From Acanthosoma haemorrhoidale (lineage: Eukaryota; Arthropoda; Insecta; Hemiptera; Acanthosomatidae), in NCBI GenBank assembly GCA_930367205.1, contig OV884011.1, positions 121,021,866 through 121,085,865 of the forward strand: a stretch of 64,000 bases of DNA, written 5' to 3'. Positions 49,079-60,527 of this stretch are shown here, in pieces. The notes under the pieces were generated by a model. The model was not told where the DNA came from and made no database searches. It worked only from the letters and a program-made list of their open reading frames with translations. The position numbers were made by a program, and so were the translations under genes. Within the stretch, counting starts at the first letter, position 1; each line of letters opens with the position of its first letter.

Positions 49079-49680
49079 TTAGTCAGCAGACTGATGGGGC
49101 TCATAACCGCTTTTCGCTGGTTTCAGCAAGGGGACGACCACAGCGTGGTTACAGTTCTGAGGGAAATAGTGCAGCCTGAAGCAGGAGTTCAACACGTTGG
49201 TGATGTACGAGATTCCTTTCCTCGGTAATTGCTTGAGTAAAATGTTGTGGATCCCGTCTTTACCTGGTGCCTTCTTCTCGTTCGTTCGTCGAATGAAGCC
49301 AGCCGGCAGGCTTATAGCGTAACCGATATCCCAGGTGTGTCTCAGGGGCGCAATTGTGGGCAACTCGGTCTTGATGAGCTGCTTGTAGAGGTCCCACTTG
49401 GCCTCATCGTACCTGTATCTAGAAGCAGGCGGCTCTGGCACGTCGCCTTCTAGTGCGTAGAGCCCAGGCCGATGGTCGAAGGTGGTTAAGTCCAATGCGG
49501 AGCACCCGGTGACTCGGTGTGGCTGTTGAGTCAGGAGTAAATGGGGCGCGGAGGTCCTCTCGAGGTTCGAGAAGTGACGGAAGGTCGGCAATCTTCGGTA
49601 GATGACCGTAAATGGTGTCTTTGCGATGTAGCGGCCGAGAGCGTTAGCTGTCGTACTGCTCCACCAGCTGTGGTTCGCAT
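49079..49680 (-). pseudogene. ORF2 part 2a: endonuclease C-terminus and RT fingers
   Basis: 170 codons include ALDLTTFDHRPGLYALEG, the endonuclease SDHRP motif with Ser changed to Phe. A linker follows, then FIRRTNEKKAPGKDGIHNIL and VLNSCFRLHYFPQNCNHAVV, the RT entry and motif 1/2 region. The frame ends near 49079 before the EQTGF segment, which is found in another frame (GIPPEQTGFSTGLSVDNNL). Confidence 0.88.
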
Positions 49681-49684
49681 TTAG

Positions 49685-50045
49685 TTAACCCACGATGGCG
49701 TGTCTTCGGTTCTGAGCTATTGTAGTGAGCAGGAGCTTGTCCGAGTCGCAATTGGCTCTCGGTCTTCTGTAGACTCCTGACACTATCATGTTTTTTGTGA
49801 GCCGTAACTGGAGCGTTACGATGTAGTGGGAGGTGCCCAGGGTCACGGGTGGGGGTAGTCTCCTACAGGGCTCTCCATGCCTCACTAACACTGCTACTCC
49901 TCCAGAGATGGTCTCAGTGTCGTGGTGGTAGGCGGTACATCCCAGGAATCTGCAGAAATTAATCCTCTTCAGTCGGGTGTCTGTTAGGACAGCGACGTCT
50001 GGCGAATGGCACCGTAGAAGTGTCTCTACGTCAGCTTGTTTGAGC
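49685..50045 (-). pseudogene. ORF2 part 1: AP-endonuclease N-terminal part
   Basis: Minus-strand codons give ADVETLLRCHSPDVAVLTDT, SGGVAVLVRHGEPCRRL and NMIVSGVYRRP, then AIVG followed by a stop and LNAN. The stop replaces the catalytic Asp of the GDLNA motif. This domain would nick target DNA to prime reverse transcription. Confidence 0.87.
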
Positions 50046-50099
50046 CGAACGCCGCAAACGTTTTAATTTAATATACCATGACCCATCATTCGGATGCCC

Positions 50100-50570
50100 G
50101 GTCAGACTGTGTTAATAGCCGCTCTACCAGTGCGGCGAGATTGCGGTAGTGAGCATAGCGCTTATCATACTCAACATAGCATCATTGTTGTTGGCGGGCT
50201 GAGGTAGATGTGCTGGGAGTGCTACTTCCGGAGCCCTGGTGTTACCTGACGCCATCTGGGCATAGGAGGCAGTCTGTCGTGGTGGTGGGGGGGGGGCAGG
50301 CATAAATGTGGCCTTTCTCGGCCTGGCTGTGAAATTCTGTGCCTGTTTCTCGATTTCTGCGGTCTCTAGAAGTTTTACCCTGTACGGGCACTGTCGGTAC
50401 GACGTGACATGATTTCCCCCGCAATTGGCGCATTTGAGAGGAATTGAAGCGTCCCTGGGGCAGTCTTTTATGTCGTGAGGTTGGCTGCATCTCACGCACT
50501 TGGCCTGCTTGAAGCAGTACCGTCTTGTATGGCCGTTTTCCTGATAGTTAAGTCACATCGGAATGCCTCT
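50100..50570 (-). pseudogene. ORF1 zinc-knuckle region
   Basis: Contains CVRCSQPHDIKDC (CX2CX3HX4C) and CANCGGNHVTSYRQC (CX2CX3HX6C). A first knuckle at about 50520-50570 reads NGHTRRYC, but both upstream Cys codons are lost, one to a stop. A Pro-rich tail (PAPPPPPRQTASYAQMASG) follows. This is the standard ORF1 architecture of Jockey-like elements; the protein would bind the element's RNA. Confidence 0.87.
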
Positions 50571-50972
50571 TTTGTCATGAAAGGTGCTCACTCTTAAGAG
50601 CACATTATTTATATGACCGAGTTGCTTTAAGGTCTCCACCTTGAGAGTATGGTTGCCGATTACGAGAATCGGCTCGATCTCCGTCTTTGGTCAGAGCGCC
50701 TCAATCGATATACATCGATTATATTGCTACCCACGCTATTAATGTGGGCTTTTATCTCCTCAATCGGGTGAGAGAGATCGAAACCGTGTAGCAAGTACTT
50801 CTTGTTGGGCTTAGTATCACGGGGGGCGAACGTATGAAAGGGGATTTTCGATTCCCTATTGCAGCAATTGTTTGCTGTTGGTCATGCACGCTGTGGCAGA
50901 GCACCTTTGTGTCCTGCTGCGTCTGCATTATTTTAAAGTTTATTACGTTATAATCAGGTGAGGTCGTAGCTG

Positions 50973-51314
50973 TTATTTCGTCCTAATATTAGGGGGGGGG
51001 GTTGATTTGGGGGCAGCAGGGGCGGTGGATGTGCTGGCCTCGGACTGAGCTGCCGAGTTTAGAGGAGTAAAGGAATTGAAAGTACTTACTCCGGGGGCTT
51101 GTGGGAGAGTACGCTTTCGGCATACTCTCTTTGGATGATGAAAGTCATCACCTTGTGATATATCGGGAGCGGGGCTCTCCGGAGACTTTAATTTCTCATG
51201 GCAAATCTCCATGACTTGTGTACGGGGGTTTTTATTCTTCCCCATTTCCGGACCGCGGTTCAAAAATTCACCAATAATTGACTTTTTGTTTACCTTAATA
51301 ACGCTAGGACGCAA
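50973..51314 (-). pseudogene. ORF1 N-terminal region
   Basis: 113 codons starting MRPSVIKVNKKSIIGEFLNR, then HHPKRVCRKRTLPQ and a Ser/Ala/Pro-rich stretch (APAAPKSTPPPNIRTK). Low-complexity N-termini are usual for LINE ORF1 proteins. A frame break near 50973, beside a G run, separates it from the RNA-binding and knuckle part. Confidence 0.75.
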
Positions 51315-51623
51315 CCGACTAAAAGAATGAACAACCTGCGATTAGGTTTATATAGAGCAGAATAGATAATTACATGAGTAAGATAAGCTTCTTAACTGTT
51401 TTAAGGTATAGTTACAACATGTGTATATCTACAATTAGTTTAAAGTATATAGTACTTATCTCTTGTAAAGTCCTCGGGTAATTTTCTTCAGTTAGTTAGA
51501 ACTGTTTTAAAGTTCTCCTCAGCCATTCATCAGTACCAGTAATGACTCCACCAATACTTTATGATATCGGACTCCTAGGCTTTCCACGCTCCATATGATG
51601 GATGATGAAAATATATTTATATC

Positions 51624-51633
51624 GCACAAGAAC
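51624..51633. repeat. Target duplication, 5' side of the full-length non-LTR element
   Basis: GCACAAGAAC, identical to 47597-47606, sits between the element's 5' end and a 24-base T run. Confidence 0.8.
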
Positions 51634-51720
51634 TTTTTTTTTTTTTTTTTTTTTTTTCCATAGCCGCTTTAAATTTACAGATAATTATAGATCCTCAGGC
51701 GAATCTATTTACAATACACA
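51634..51720 (-). mobile_element. Poly(A) tail and possible 3' end of an older related element
   Basis: Twenty-four T (51634-51657) are followed by CCATAGCCGCTTTAAATTTA, resembling the sequence after the T run at 43.76 kb and after the tail of the 47.6-kb element. The full-length element thus appears to have landed at the tail of an older minus-strand insertion. Confidence 0.45.
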
Positions 51721-52014
51721 AGAACACGATGGATATCTACTCCTTCATTCCTCCTAAACAAAGCGAGTCGTCGAGTGAAGACGGTTCTGTTACCAACCAA
51801 CTGTTTATAAAGAAGTTTATGAGGATTTAAATTTTAGATCATTGGCCAGGTAAGTGCCCATAAAACTAGTATGCCTTACTTAACGTTGTTGAATGTTTTC
51901 ATTTTACGTAAGAAAGAGGTCGTTTTGTTAACTTAAATTAAATTTGATGTGCACTTTAAAATTTTTAAAAGTAGGTTTTATTAATTACGATTATTATTTA
52001 GGTGTTGAATATTA
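51721..52014. other. Intergenic
   Basis: AT-rich sequence; nothing recognised. Confidence 0.4.
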
Positions 52015-52620
52015 CTAACTAATTTGTCTCCGAATGTACGTTCAGTATTTTTATCTTATGACTTTATTTTTACTGTAGTAACTGAAGATGACAGAATAAG
52101 GCTGTTGTTTTATTAATTATTAATATCGCGAAGAGAACATTAAGTGTTTATTTAATGACTATTTTTTATGGAGCATGAGTAAAGTGTAAATATTTATAAC
52201 TTGCAGCATAGGGTATCGCAAGTCTGCTTAAATTCAAACAACCAAACTAAATATATTTGAATACTTAAGATAGTTCTACTTTATTAATGGCGTTCATAAA
52301 AAAGATAGTATTACATAAAATATAATTGTGCTAAAGATACTTCATTAACTGATGACGTTTCAAACGCATTATCCATTGAAGTAACCTTCAGTGATGATTT
52401 TTAATTTTCTAAATTTATTACACTCATGGATAACAAAATCTCGTATGAAAAATTATGGTATTTTTATTTTTATAATTATGTACAAGAAGTGTTATATATT
52501 TATAGATGGTACCCGAGTACGAGAAATTGTTCGAACGTTACCGAAATAAAGCATTTTTATTGAAATACTTTATTAATTCTAAAATGATAATAATGGCAAC
52601 TATATTAATTACATAATTAA
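52015..52620 (+). repeat. Left arm of a second large palindrome
   Basis: From CTAACTAATTTGTCTCCGAA to TATTAATTACATAATTAA this matches 54347-54951 in reverse complement over about 605 bp, with scattered substitutions. Confidence 0.93.
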
Positions 52621-52641
52621 ACTCACAATCAAAATGGTTTA

Positions 52642-53142
52642 CCTCAGCATCTCAAAGACCTAATCCAATCCAAACGCCATTCCAGAACAGTATGGCAAAG
52701 ATCCCGGCATCCTGCTGATCGCCGCTCGTACAATCAGTACTGCCGATTGGTAAAGCGACTATTGGCATCCTTCCGTTCCGATTCTTTCAATTCCTACCTC
52801 TCCTCTCTGTCTACCAGGGATAACTCCTTGTGGAATGTAAACAAAAAAATCCTAAAGTATCAACCTGTTTCACATCCACTCCGTCGTGATGATGGATCCT
52901 AGGCGGCTTCGGATGGGGATAGGTCGGAGGAATTTGCTCTGCATCGTACCCATACTTTCACACCTCACCTTTCTCATCAAAGCCATACTCAAAGCACAAC
53001 TGTGGAAAATTTCCTCACTTCACCTATTCCTCTCTCTCTCTTCCACCAAAAGCCATTAACCCCTCTGAGGTCAAATACCTTCTGAAAAACGTACCTTACC
53101 GAAAATCCCCTGGATATGATCTCCTTACTCCTCAAATTACAT
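52642..53142 (+). pseudogene. Jockey-like ORF2 fragment in the palindrome loop
   Basis: 86 open codons from 52642 to TAG at 52900 read PQHLKDLIQSKRHSRTVWQR, SRHPADRRSYNQYCRLVKRL, and LWNVNKKILKYQPVSHPLRR, the endonuclease-to-RT linker of Jockey elements. Farther on, INPSEVKYLLKNVPYRKSPG and YDLLT (53056-53130) form the RT entry motif. A stop and a shift lie between. It ends abruptly at 53142, where the inner inverted repeat begins. Confidence 0.82.
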
Positions 53143-53226
53143 GTAATCATGTATTTCTCCAACACCTTGTCAACGTCAAGGGCGCGCCTTAATTTACTCG
53201 CCATGCCTTATCTCAGTGAAATCTCC
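53143..53226 (-). repeat. Inner inverted repeat, left copy
   Basis: 84 bp matching 54176-54259 in reverse complement. Read outward on the minus strand it starts MASKLRRALDVDKVLEKYMI. Origin unknown. Confidence 0.88.
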
Positions 53227-54175
53227 AACTTAAAGAACCTTAAAGCTGAATATTTCTTTTAGAAATATAATATTAGCTTCTTTTTGTAAAACAACTTTTA
53301 ATTCACCACCCATTTGTCAGTTGGATGACCGGTTGGATATCAGTATGTAATTTTAATATCTAATCTGAATAGGATAGATATTTGAGTCGCTACTAAAAGA
53401 TTCAAAAATAACAAATTCATGTCGCTAAAAAAACCAATAATTTTATCATCTACTGTATGATATATAATTGAAACGATGAACTAGACAGACACGGGAAAAA
53501 AACAACAAAAATCAAGACAACTGTGATTTATCACATAATACTACTTAAGGGTTTCACGATGGTAACAATATCAGTTTTATCAACTGCTTTAATAGCTATT
53601 AAACTGATGTAATAACCCATAGCAAATAATCCCTAAACACCAAATAATCATAAAGATCATTAATTTGACAAATTACTTTATATGATAAGAAGATTTTCAG
53701 TTTTTAATTACAAGTAATCGATTACTAACCACTATATTATTTTTAATAAGATCGCATCTTTACGGGAACAAGAAAACTTTCGAGCAAAATATCACCCCTA
53801 TGTATTTCTTTATGTTTACCTTTTGTAAAATAGGGAATTATGTCAAATTTTAGGCCTCTAACTTGAGCAGAGGACTCATAAAGATGAGAACAGACAGAAA
53901 TACAAGGGAGACAAGATAAATACATAATGAGTGGAAACATAATAAACAAACTATCCAAAAAAAGAAAGAAACAACCAAACTTTGAAAATTAATGTAATTT
54001 TCACACATTTAAGCATTATTTACTTTTTAACTATGCAGGATAAACAATATTTAAACTCCTCAAAAATGTTGAATTGATTTTGGTGATAAGCTTGAGGAAT
54101 ATTGAGCCATTAAGCTCTCCGTCTTAAAGCCTATTGGTAGAGAGCTCCGTCTTTAGCTCAGGGTACAATTATATT
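53227..54175. other. AT-rich loop between the inner inverted repeats
   Basis: AT-rich sequence of about 950 bp. A minus-strand frame at 53743-53958 has a hydrophobic N-terminus but no other support. Confidence 0.45.
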
Positions 54176-54259
54176 GGTGATTTCACTGAGTTAAGGCATG
54201 GCGAGTAAATTAAGGCGTGTCCTTGACGTTGGCAAGGCGAAGGAGAAATACATGATTAC
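54176..54259 (+). repeat. Inner inverted repeat, right copy
   Basis: Pairs with 53143-53226. On the plus strand it encodes MASKLRRVLDVGKAKEKYMI, so the same short frame points outward from both copies. Confidence 0.88.
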
Positions 54260-54346
54260 AAAAGTTAATAATATTCGTTGATCATATTCATCACTTGTTT
54301 TTCCCCATACAAATAATGGTTTGTTTATAAAAATAGTTTATTAATA

Positions 54347-54951
54347 TTAATTATGTAATTAATATAGTTGCGATTATTATCATTTTAGTAATAATAAAGT
54401 ATTTCAATAAAAATGCTTTATTTCGGTAACGTTCGAACAATTTCTCGTACTCGGGCACCATCTATAAATATATAACACTTCTTGTACATAATTATAAAAA
54501 TCAAAATACCATAATTTTTCATACGAGATTTTGTTATCCATGAGTGTAATAAATTTAGAAAATTAAAAATCATCACTGAAGGTTACTTCAATGGATAATG
54601 CGTTTGAAACGTCATCAGTTAATGAAGTATCTTTAGCACAATTATATTTTATGTAATACTATCTTTTTATGAACGCCATTAATAAAGTAGAACTATCTTA
54701 AGTATTCAAATATATTTAGTTTGGTTGTTTGAATTTAAGCAGACTTACGATACCCTATACTGCAAGTTATAAATATTTACACTTTATTCAAGCACCATAA
54801 AAAATAGCCATTAAATAAACACTTATTGTTCTCTTCACGATACTAATAATTAATAAAACAACAGACTTATTCTGTCATCTTCAGTTACTACAATAAAAAT
54901 AAAGTCATAAGATAAAAATACTAAACGTACATTCGGAGACAAATTAGTTAG
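54347..54951 (-). repeat. Right arm of the second large palindrome
   Basis: Reverse complement of 52015-52620, containing TTCGGTAACGTTCGAACAAT and ACGTCATCAGTTAATGAAGT. It ends exactly where an LTR fragment starts (54952). Confidence 0.93.
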
Positions 54952-55015
54952 GCGGTCTTTGACCTTTGCTGGCGGGCTCGTCGGTGGGATGCTTAACTCG
55001 TATTTGGTTTTGTCA
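54952..55015 (-). mobile_element. LTR fragment, same subfamily as 47085-47312
   Basis: GCGGTCTTTGACCTTTGCTG, GCGGGCTCGTCGGTGGGA and TTAACTCGTATTTGGTTTTG are the reverse complement of 47165-47235. Confidence 0.75.
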
Positions 55016-57741
55016 TTTCAACCAGAATATTTTCGACTCCACTTCTAGTTTCGAGGGAATAGTGTCATGAAAAACAACGTTTTTATTTTCCTTCTTACAG
55101 TTACTATGTAAGGAGAGCGTTTATTATCTATATATGTCATTAGAATCGCTTGTATATTCTTAGTTAATACTGACTTGAAAACCAATCCTACAACTGGGGG
55201 GGGGGGAGTAAAGAACTAAAAGAATATAGAATAGTTAAAGATTGCACACTCATTAGATTGGAGGGTCTCCATTCGGATGGGCTGACTATTGCAAACTGAC
55301 TCAAGAGCTGACAACCGTAATGAAGTCAATTACAACTAGTGCTCATCGGCTTTCTTATATTTTCCTAACGTTTCAATTAGGTTGAATAATAATAATGGCT
55401 TTTGATAATGTTAGGCTGACCGAAAAAATAAACTGATTCTGTTTAAAACAAGAGTTTGGGAACAAAAGTTTTTTAGCTTTACCCTGTTTAAAGCTCTCAA
55501 TGACGTCAAAGGCGAGACGTCCCACGTGACCTTATAAACTACCGAGTAAAAAAGACCTTTCAGCCACCCCCGGATTTCCGTGGCAGTTTTGCCAATATTA
55601 CTCCATGGTGTCCTGACCTCATAGCCTTCTGATCCTCTAAAAAGTAGATTATAGAAGGAACTTGCTTTCCTTGTGTTTCAAAAAGAAATAAATTAGTGGG
55701 ACGTGTGAAGTCATTTTCGTAAAAGCTTTGCCCAGATTAACATATTACTGGAAACCAGTTGATTGAAAAATTGTTAAGATACAGGAAAGTTTTATATCAA
55801 AACTATTTTATATTAAATAATATAGTTGTAGCTTTAAATCAACAACATATCCTAGAAGTTTGTAAGCTATATTAAAAAGTCTTAAATGGGGGTAGTGGTT
55901 ATGTTGACTGTTTCACGTAACTTAATGTTTAATGGCTATTCGAAACATCAGAAGACTCGTTCGATAAACGGTCCACCATACAGTTGATTGGAAAACGTTT
56001 GTGATACTCTCAAGAAATTATTGTATTTAAAAATTAGGGCTCACGAAAAAGAAGTATTTTTAGAACTAAATTTATATTTTATGAACTTAATCAAAACCAA
56101 TTAAGTTATACCTTGTACTATGAGAAAATTATGCATTAAGTACGTAATCAGTACCACCTTAATAAGGGTCAGGTTTGGGCACAGGGCATGAGGGATGGCC
56201 GATGGTGTGACGGAATGGGAGCAAGCTGTGTGTATGGAATACACGTACCACATGACAGACGATCCCTAAGCAACTAAAATTCATACTAAGGTTTAAGAAT
56301 CCAAACTACAACATTATGGCGATGTGGGTAACAAAATAAATAAGGCCTTGCAGTAACGTAACAATATAAACTTTTGTCTAAATTAATGAGTTCTGTTACC
56401 CAATTTATATGGTGAAAAAAAAAATGGAAATTGCTGAAATATGAGATACTCTCTATACTGATGGTGAAAGTATTATTTTTGTTTATAGCAATACTCCTTA
56501 AGATAACAACACTAGCGTGTGTGTTACAGCCCCAAATTTTAGTTATATTGTAGATAAGTCGTGACAAATTCATAAATGCTAACAATGATTGTGACATATA
56601 GTTTTATATTACAGAGTTAAATATGACATACAGTTTGAAATATACTCAACTGTATTTTTTGCTGTTCATTTAAAATAATTATTACTTTAAATAAATATTG
56701 AAATTTAAACGCTGCTGCATCATTAAGGAAGGTATTGATCATATTCCACAGGGTTCCTAGCCGCTTGACCAGAGGGAGCTCATTAAAACAAATGTTTCCT
56801 TGATCAATTAACCCGATATTGCTAACACTTCAAAATATTATAGATTTTTATATAAAAATAGAATACTATAGAAAATTGAGCTCCAAGTGTGTTTATATAC
56901 TTCGTGAACATGAAACTCAGCTAAGGATGTAAAGTGTGTTGGGAATCGACATCCACGATTGATGTGTCAAGGTCATCTCAATTTCTAATAGGGAACAATT
57001 AGTTAGCACTTCATAGGACTCCGCTTCAGTGAAATAATTGGCCCCAATCCTTCAGATTGACATCAAGCTGGTTAGTCATCCAGCGATAAAATGGTTTCTA
57101 TGTAACTAATGATTATTTTAAAACATGAATACCCATTGTAACTTACGTTATTTATCTGCTAGTTATTCATATAATTTCATAAATAATTCATATCCTATCA
57201 GTTTCAATAACTTTAGTTTTGGGCATTGTTCATTATCAAAGTACTGCTCCACGCTTAATTAAAATTACTGTTTATTGAAATACGTACAATCTAATCAATA
57301 CCAATAGTATTTTAAGCAGTGCTTAGGACTTGGGTGATTTTTCATGAAATCGGATTTGAAAGATTTTTCCTTTTTTTTGTGTCTAAGGGAAACCAGAGCT
57401 CTCAACAGATCTTCGCCGATCTTGAATACTAGGTTTAAAATACAAAATCCTATTAGATATTTTTTGCGATCTCGCACTAAAATAGATCTATTCTGGGGCT
57501 TTCATTCAGAATTTTATTCAATTGATTAAATTAACAAATTATCATTTATACTTTTACGCTAAATTAAATATCCATTTAATTCAAACTTTTAAAAACACGA
57601 GTTCAAAAATAAAGTGATATCGGAGATTTGGCTTGGAAACGTTAGCTATTAATATACAAAAAAACAAAACACCTGTGTTTTGAGTGAGGAAGTCAACGAC
57701 TACTTTTCATTCATGATGCATGCATTAGGACCTGCAGTGGG
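55016..57741. other. AT-rich intergenic region
   Basis: Contains a G run near 55196-55207. No gene, RNA or repeat boundary is supported. The 103-codon minus-strand frame at 56286 has no recognised motif. Confidence 0.5.
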
Positions 57742-58680
57742 AGATACGCCTTCCATGTAGTTGTAGGTGCTATAATTGCAGGGCAGTGCAGTAATCCTTA
57801 CCTGATTTATTTACGACCAAAAACGAAATCGAACGCTTCCAATACCGTTGCTGCAGTCCAGGATGCCATTCGCCTGATATACCAATCTGGGTCTGATGTA
57901 CGAGAAAGATTGTATCTGCTTTTCACCAATACCGCAGCATATATGTTATTGGAGGGAAAACATATAGGAAAGTGATATACCCGACAATAATTCATATCAC
58001 CTACGTTACCCATGCATTGCACTGGTTTTCCAAAACAATAACAGATAACTTAGATGGAATAAATGAAATAATTGCTAATGTGAAAAAAATTGACATAAGG
58101 CACGATCCAGAGTAGCCGACTTTAAAATTAGATACCCAAATTTACCATTACGCTGGGGAACAACTTGGGTGAAGGCAGTACTGCAGTATGCAGAAAATTT
58201 TGAAAAAATATAATATACCGTGTATACGATTTGACCACCATTAAAAAATCTAAGACCTTGTTTTACGACAAAACTATACATGCTGGAACATTTTATTTTT
58301 ACCTGCTGAGATCACCAAACTAGAAGAGAGAGAATTGCTCCTTGTGGATTCAACTAAGGCGATAGAAAATACCATTATTCATTTTTCTCTTGACTAACTC
58401 TCAAAATATTTGGAAAAATCTCAAGCCTCTACAAAGAGAGGGAGATTATTGAAGCAATTGTTGCCATGCTAAAAGGACAGCACACAGAGGCCATCACCTT
58501 GGGTATGAGCGGTACGTTTTCACCGAATGAAATAGCGTCGTTTTCACACACCCCTATAACGACAGTAGAAGTCGTTCATCTAGAAGCTACCCTCGTTTAC
58601 TGGACGAGAATAGGCGAAATTTTAATCAAGAAAGCCCAGAGAAATATTTTATTATATCCCTTAACAAATAAAAATTGTTG
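57742..58680 (+). pseudogene. hAT-like transposase relic, second lineage
   Basis: Three consecutive frames give one ordered alignment to hAT-like transposases common in arthropod genomes. 57742-57975: RYAFHVVVGAIIAG, then YLLFTNTAAYMLLEGKHIGK (catalytic-core region around 'VTDAAPYM'). 57969-58115: KVIYPTIIHITYVTHALHWF and INEIIANVKKI (the 'IHVTCLAHALHRVAEEIR' region). 58109-58212: FKIRYPNLPLRWGTTWVKAV and QYAENFEKI (the TRWGTW segment). Stops TGA at 57973 and TAG at 58113 separate them. Weaker C-terminal similarity continues to about 58680. It differs in motif wording from the relic at 1450-2485. No terminal repeats or target duplication were found. Confidence 0.75.
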
Positions 58681-59549
58681 TTATTAATATTAATTCTTAA
58701 AATTCTAATTTTTGTTAACATTTTAGTCTAATGTTCCTACTAGGTTTTACGATGTTATTTCTTGTGTTTTACTAATTTTGTTCATGTTTCTTTGCGTTTA
58801 ACAATGTTGTTTGTGGTTTACAATGTTCATACTTTATAGACATGATTGTGTTGGCTCCAATTTTTAATAAATGGCTTAAGATATTTTTCAGATCTTAAAA
58901 TTAAATTTATGATCTATACCTTGGAAAATAACGAACTAGCCCTAGTTACTACATTCCATTTCAGTCATATGTGACATCCTAGCCAGTAAAAATGAGTATA
59001 ATATTTCACAACTAATAGAACCGACCAAATGACAATAACATGGGTGATCCTAACCGCTAACATTGTTTGTACAAGTAAAGATATATGGTTTAATTATTAA
59101 TTATACAATTTTGGGCAAGATTTGAACATTTCAATGAATGTCATAACTGTATAATCATTGATTAAATGTGATGGCTTGTAGTATAATAATGGTACCCTAT
59201 GAGTACATCCTATGATCAAAATTCATGCCTTCACTATCAGACTTAAAGAAAAACCTTACCCGACAGGTAGAGCTGGGAATTTAAGCATCCGTGTTCTCTC
59301 AGATTCTCAATTTAAGTTGCATTTTTTTAAATTTATTCATTAATTGTTCACTCGTCGTTCATTCAACGCGCAGGTTTATTTAACATTTTTATTTCATATA
59401 CTCATGGTCATTGCTTGAAATTGAAATAAAATAATAAGTGGATGTGGACACTAACTATATAAACATTAACAATTTCCCAAGGCACTCTATCTTAATTAGA
59501 GTAGATTTTTTTCCCTTTCTCACCGTTCCTCAAGTTCTCAACCGTTCGT
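58681..59549. other. AT-rich intergenic region
   Basis: Nothing recognised. Confidence 0.5.
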
Positions 59550-60527
59550 TTTTTTTTGTTTTTTTCCCTTTATTGTGCTATAATTACAATCTGCCTTTTA
59601 TAAAGCAATAATAATACAGATAAATTATCACATTCATACCATATTTACAGTTCATCATTCACTCGCTCATTCATACAATACTTACAGACAGCCCAGAGAC
59701 CTCCAAAATCCACATGCGAAGAGAAAGCGGAGTCTTGGGAAGTCCCCCACGCTCCTCTGTCAGCCGCGTCACCGGGTACTAGCCAGTGGAGGCTGACCAA
59801 GAGCGCGAGAGCCACAGACGCTCAGGACATGATTGGAGAAACTGGCCATTGCCAGGACTCCCACTGTCACGCAATTATAGCAGGTCACGAGGCCACTGCC
59901 GTTTAAGTCTCCGAGGAGGATTATAGGGATGAGTGGCGCAGTGCAATGACTGAGCTACAGGATTAGGGTGCTTGAAAAGGCTACTGTGGAATTTCATAAA
60001 CTTGGAAGGGATGAGTTCTAGAATGTAGGGTATATTAAGGTCGTTATGAAGGGTTTTGTTGCTGACATAATAAGGGGCATTTACTATTGTTCTCAGGACT
60101 TTTGATTGAAAGGATTGGATACGCTTGATGTTCGACTTTTTTGCTGTCCCCCATAGCTCTATTCCGTATGTCCAGATTGGTTTAAGTATAACTTTGTAGA
60201 TTAGTAGTTTATTTTCTATTGAGAGATGGGATGTCCTTTGAAGTAGTCTGTATAGTTGTCCAAAGCGTCTGTTTAGTTCTTGTCTTTTTAGTCTCGTATG
60301 TGGGTTCCAGGTCAGTCGTTTGTCGAGATGGAAGCCTAAGTACCGTACTGTCTCGGATACAGGGAGAGGAATAGAATTAAAATAAACTAGTGGACAAGTC
60401 TTGCGACAAAGGGTGAAGGTAATGTGGGAGCATTTTGCTTCATTAACTTTGATCCGCCATAGATTGCACCAATACTCGATCTCGTCAAGGTGTTTAGGTC
60501 CAAGCTCTATGAGTCCTACTCTTTGTC
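59550..60527 (-). mobile_element. 5'-truncated Jockey family J element with poly(A)
   Basis: About 980 bp on the minus strand: RT C-terminal coding (to about 59880), the family J 3' UTR, and a T-rich tail at about 59550-59570. The best preserved copy of the family; others lie at 14865, 33168 and 45447, all in the same orientation. Confidence 0.87.
59870..60520 (-). pseudogene. RT C-terminal region of family J
   Basis: The minus strand reads IELGPKHLDEIEYW, NLWRIKVNEAKCSHITFTLC, VRYLGFHLDKRLTWNPHTRL, LLIYKVILKPIWTYGIELWG and NIKRIQSFQSKVLRTIVN with few or no breaks. This follows the Jockey-clade order: NxxKC/T primer grip, YLGxxLD, and the WTYGIELWG block. The YADD-bearing palm upstream is missing, as expected from 5' truncation. 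Frame integrity implies a fairly recent insertion. Confidence 0.87.

Larger units (their letters stand above)
47607..51623 (-). mobile_element. Jockey-like non-LTR retrotransposon, nearly complete
   Basis: About 4.0 kb on the minus strand: 5' UTR (51623-51315), ORF1 with zinc knuckles (51314 to about 50090), ORF2 with endonuclease, RT and C-terminus (about 50045-47960), 3' UTR, and a 12-base A tail (T run 47607-47618). Flanked by GCACAAGAAC on both sides. Several stops and frameshifts inactivate both ORFs. It is clearly more GC-rich than the flanks. Size, domain order, tail and target duplication agree with a Jockey-clade LINE; exact clade needs a tree. Confidence 0.9.

Noticed and set aside
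56286..56597. 103-codon minus-strand frame
   Set aside because: AT-rich composition, no motif, consistent with chance.
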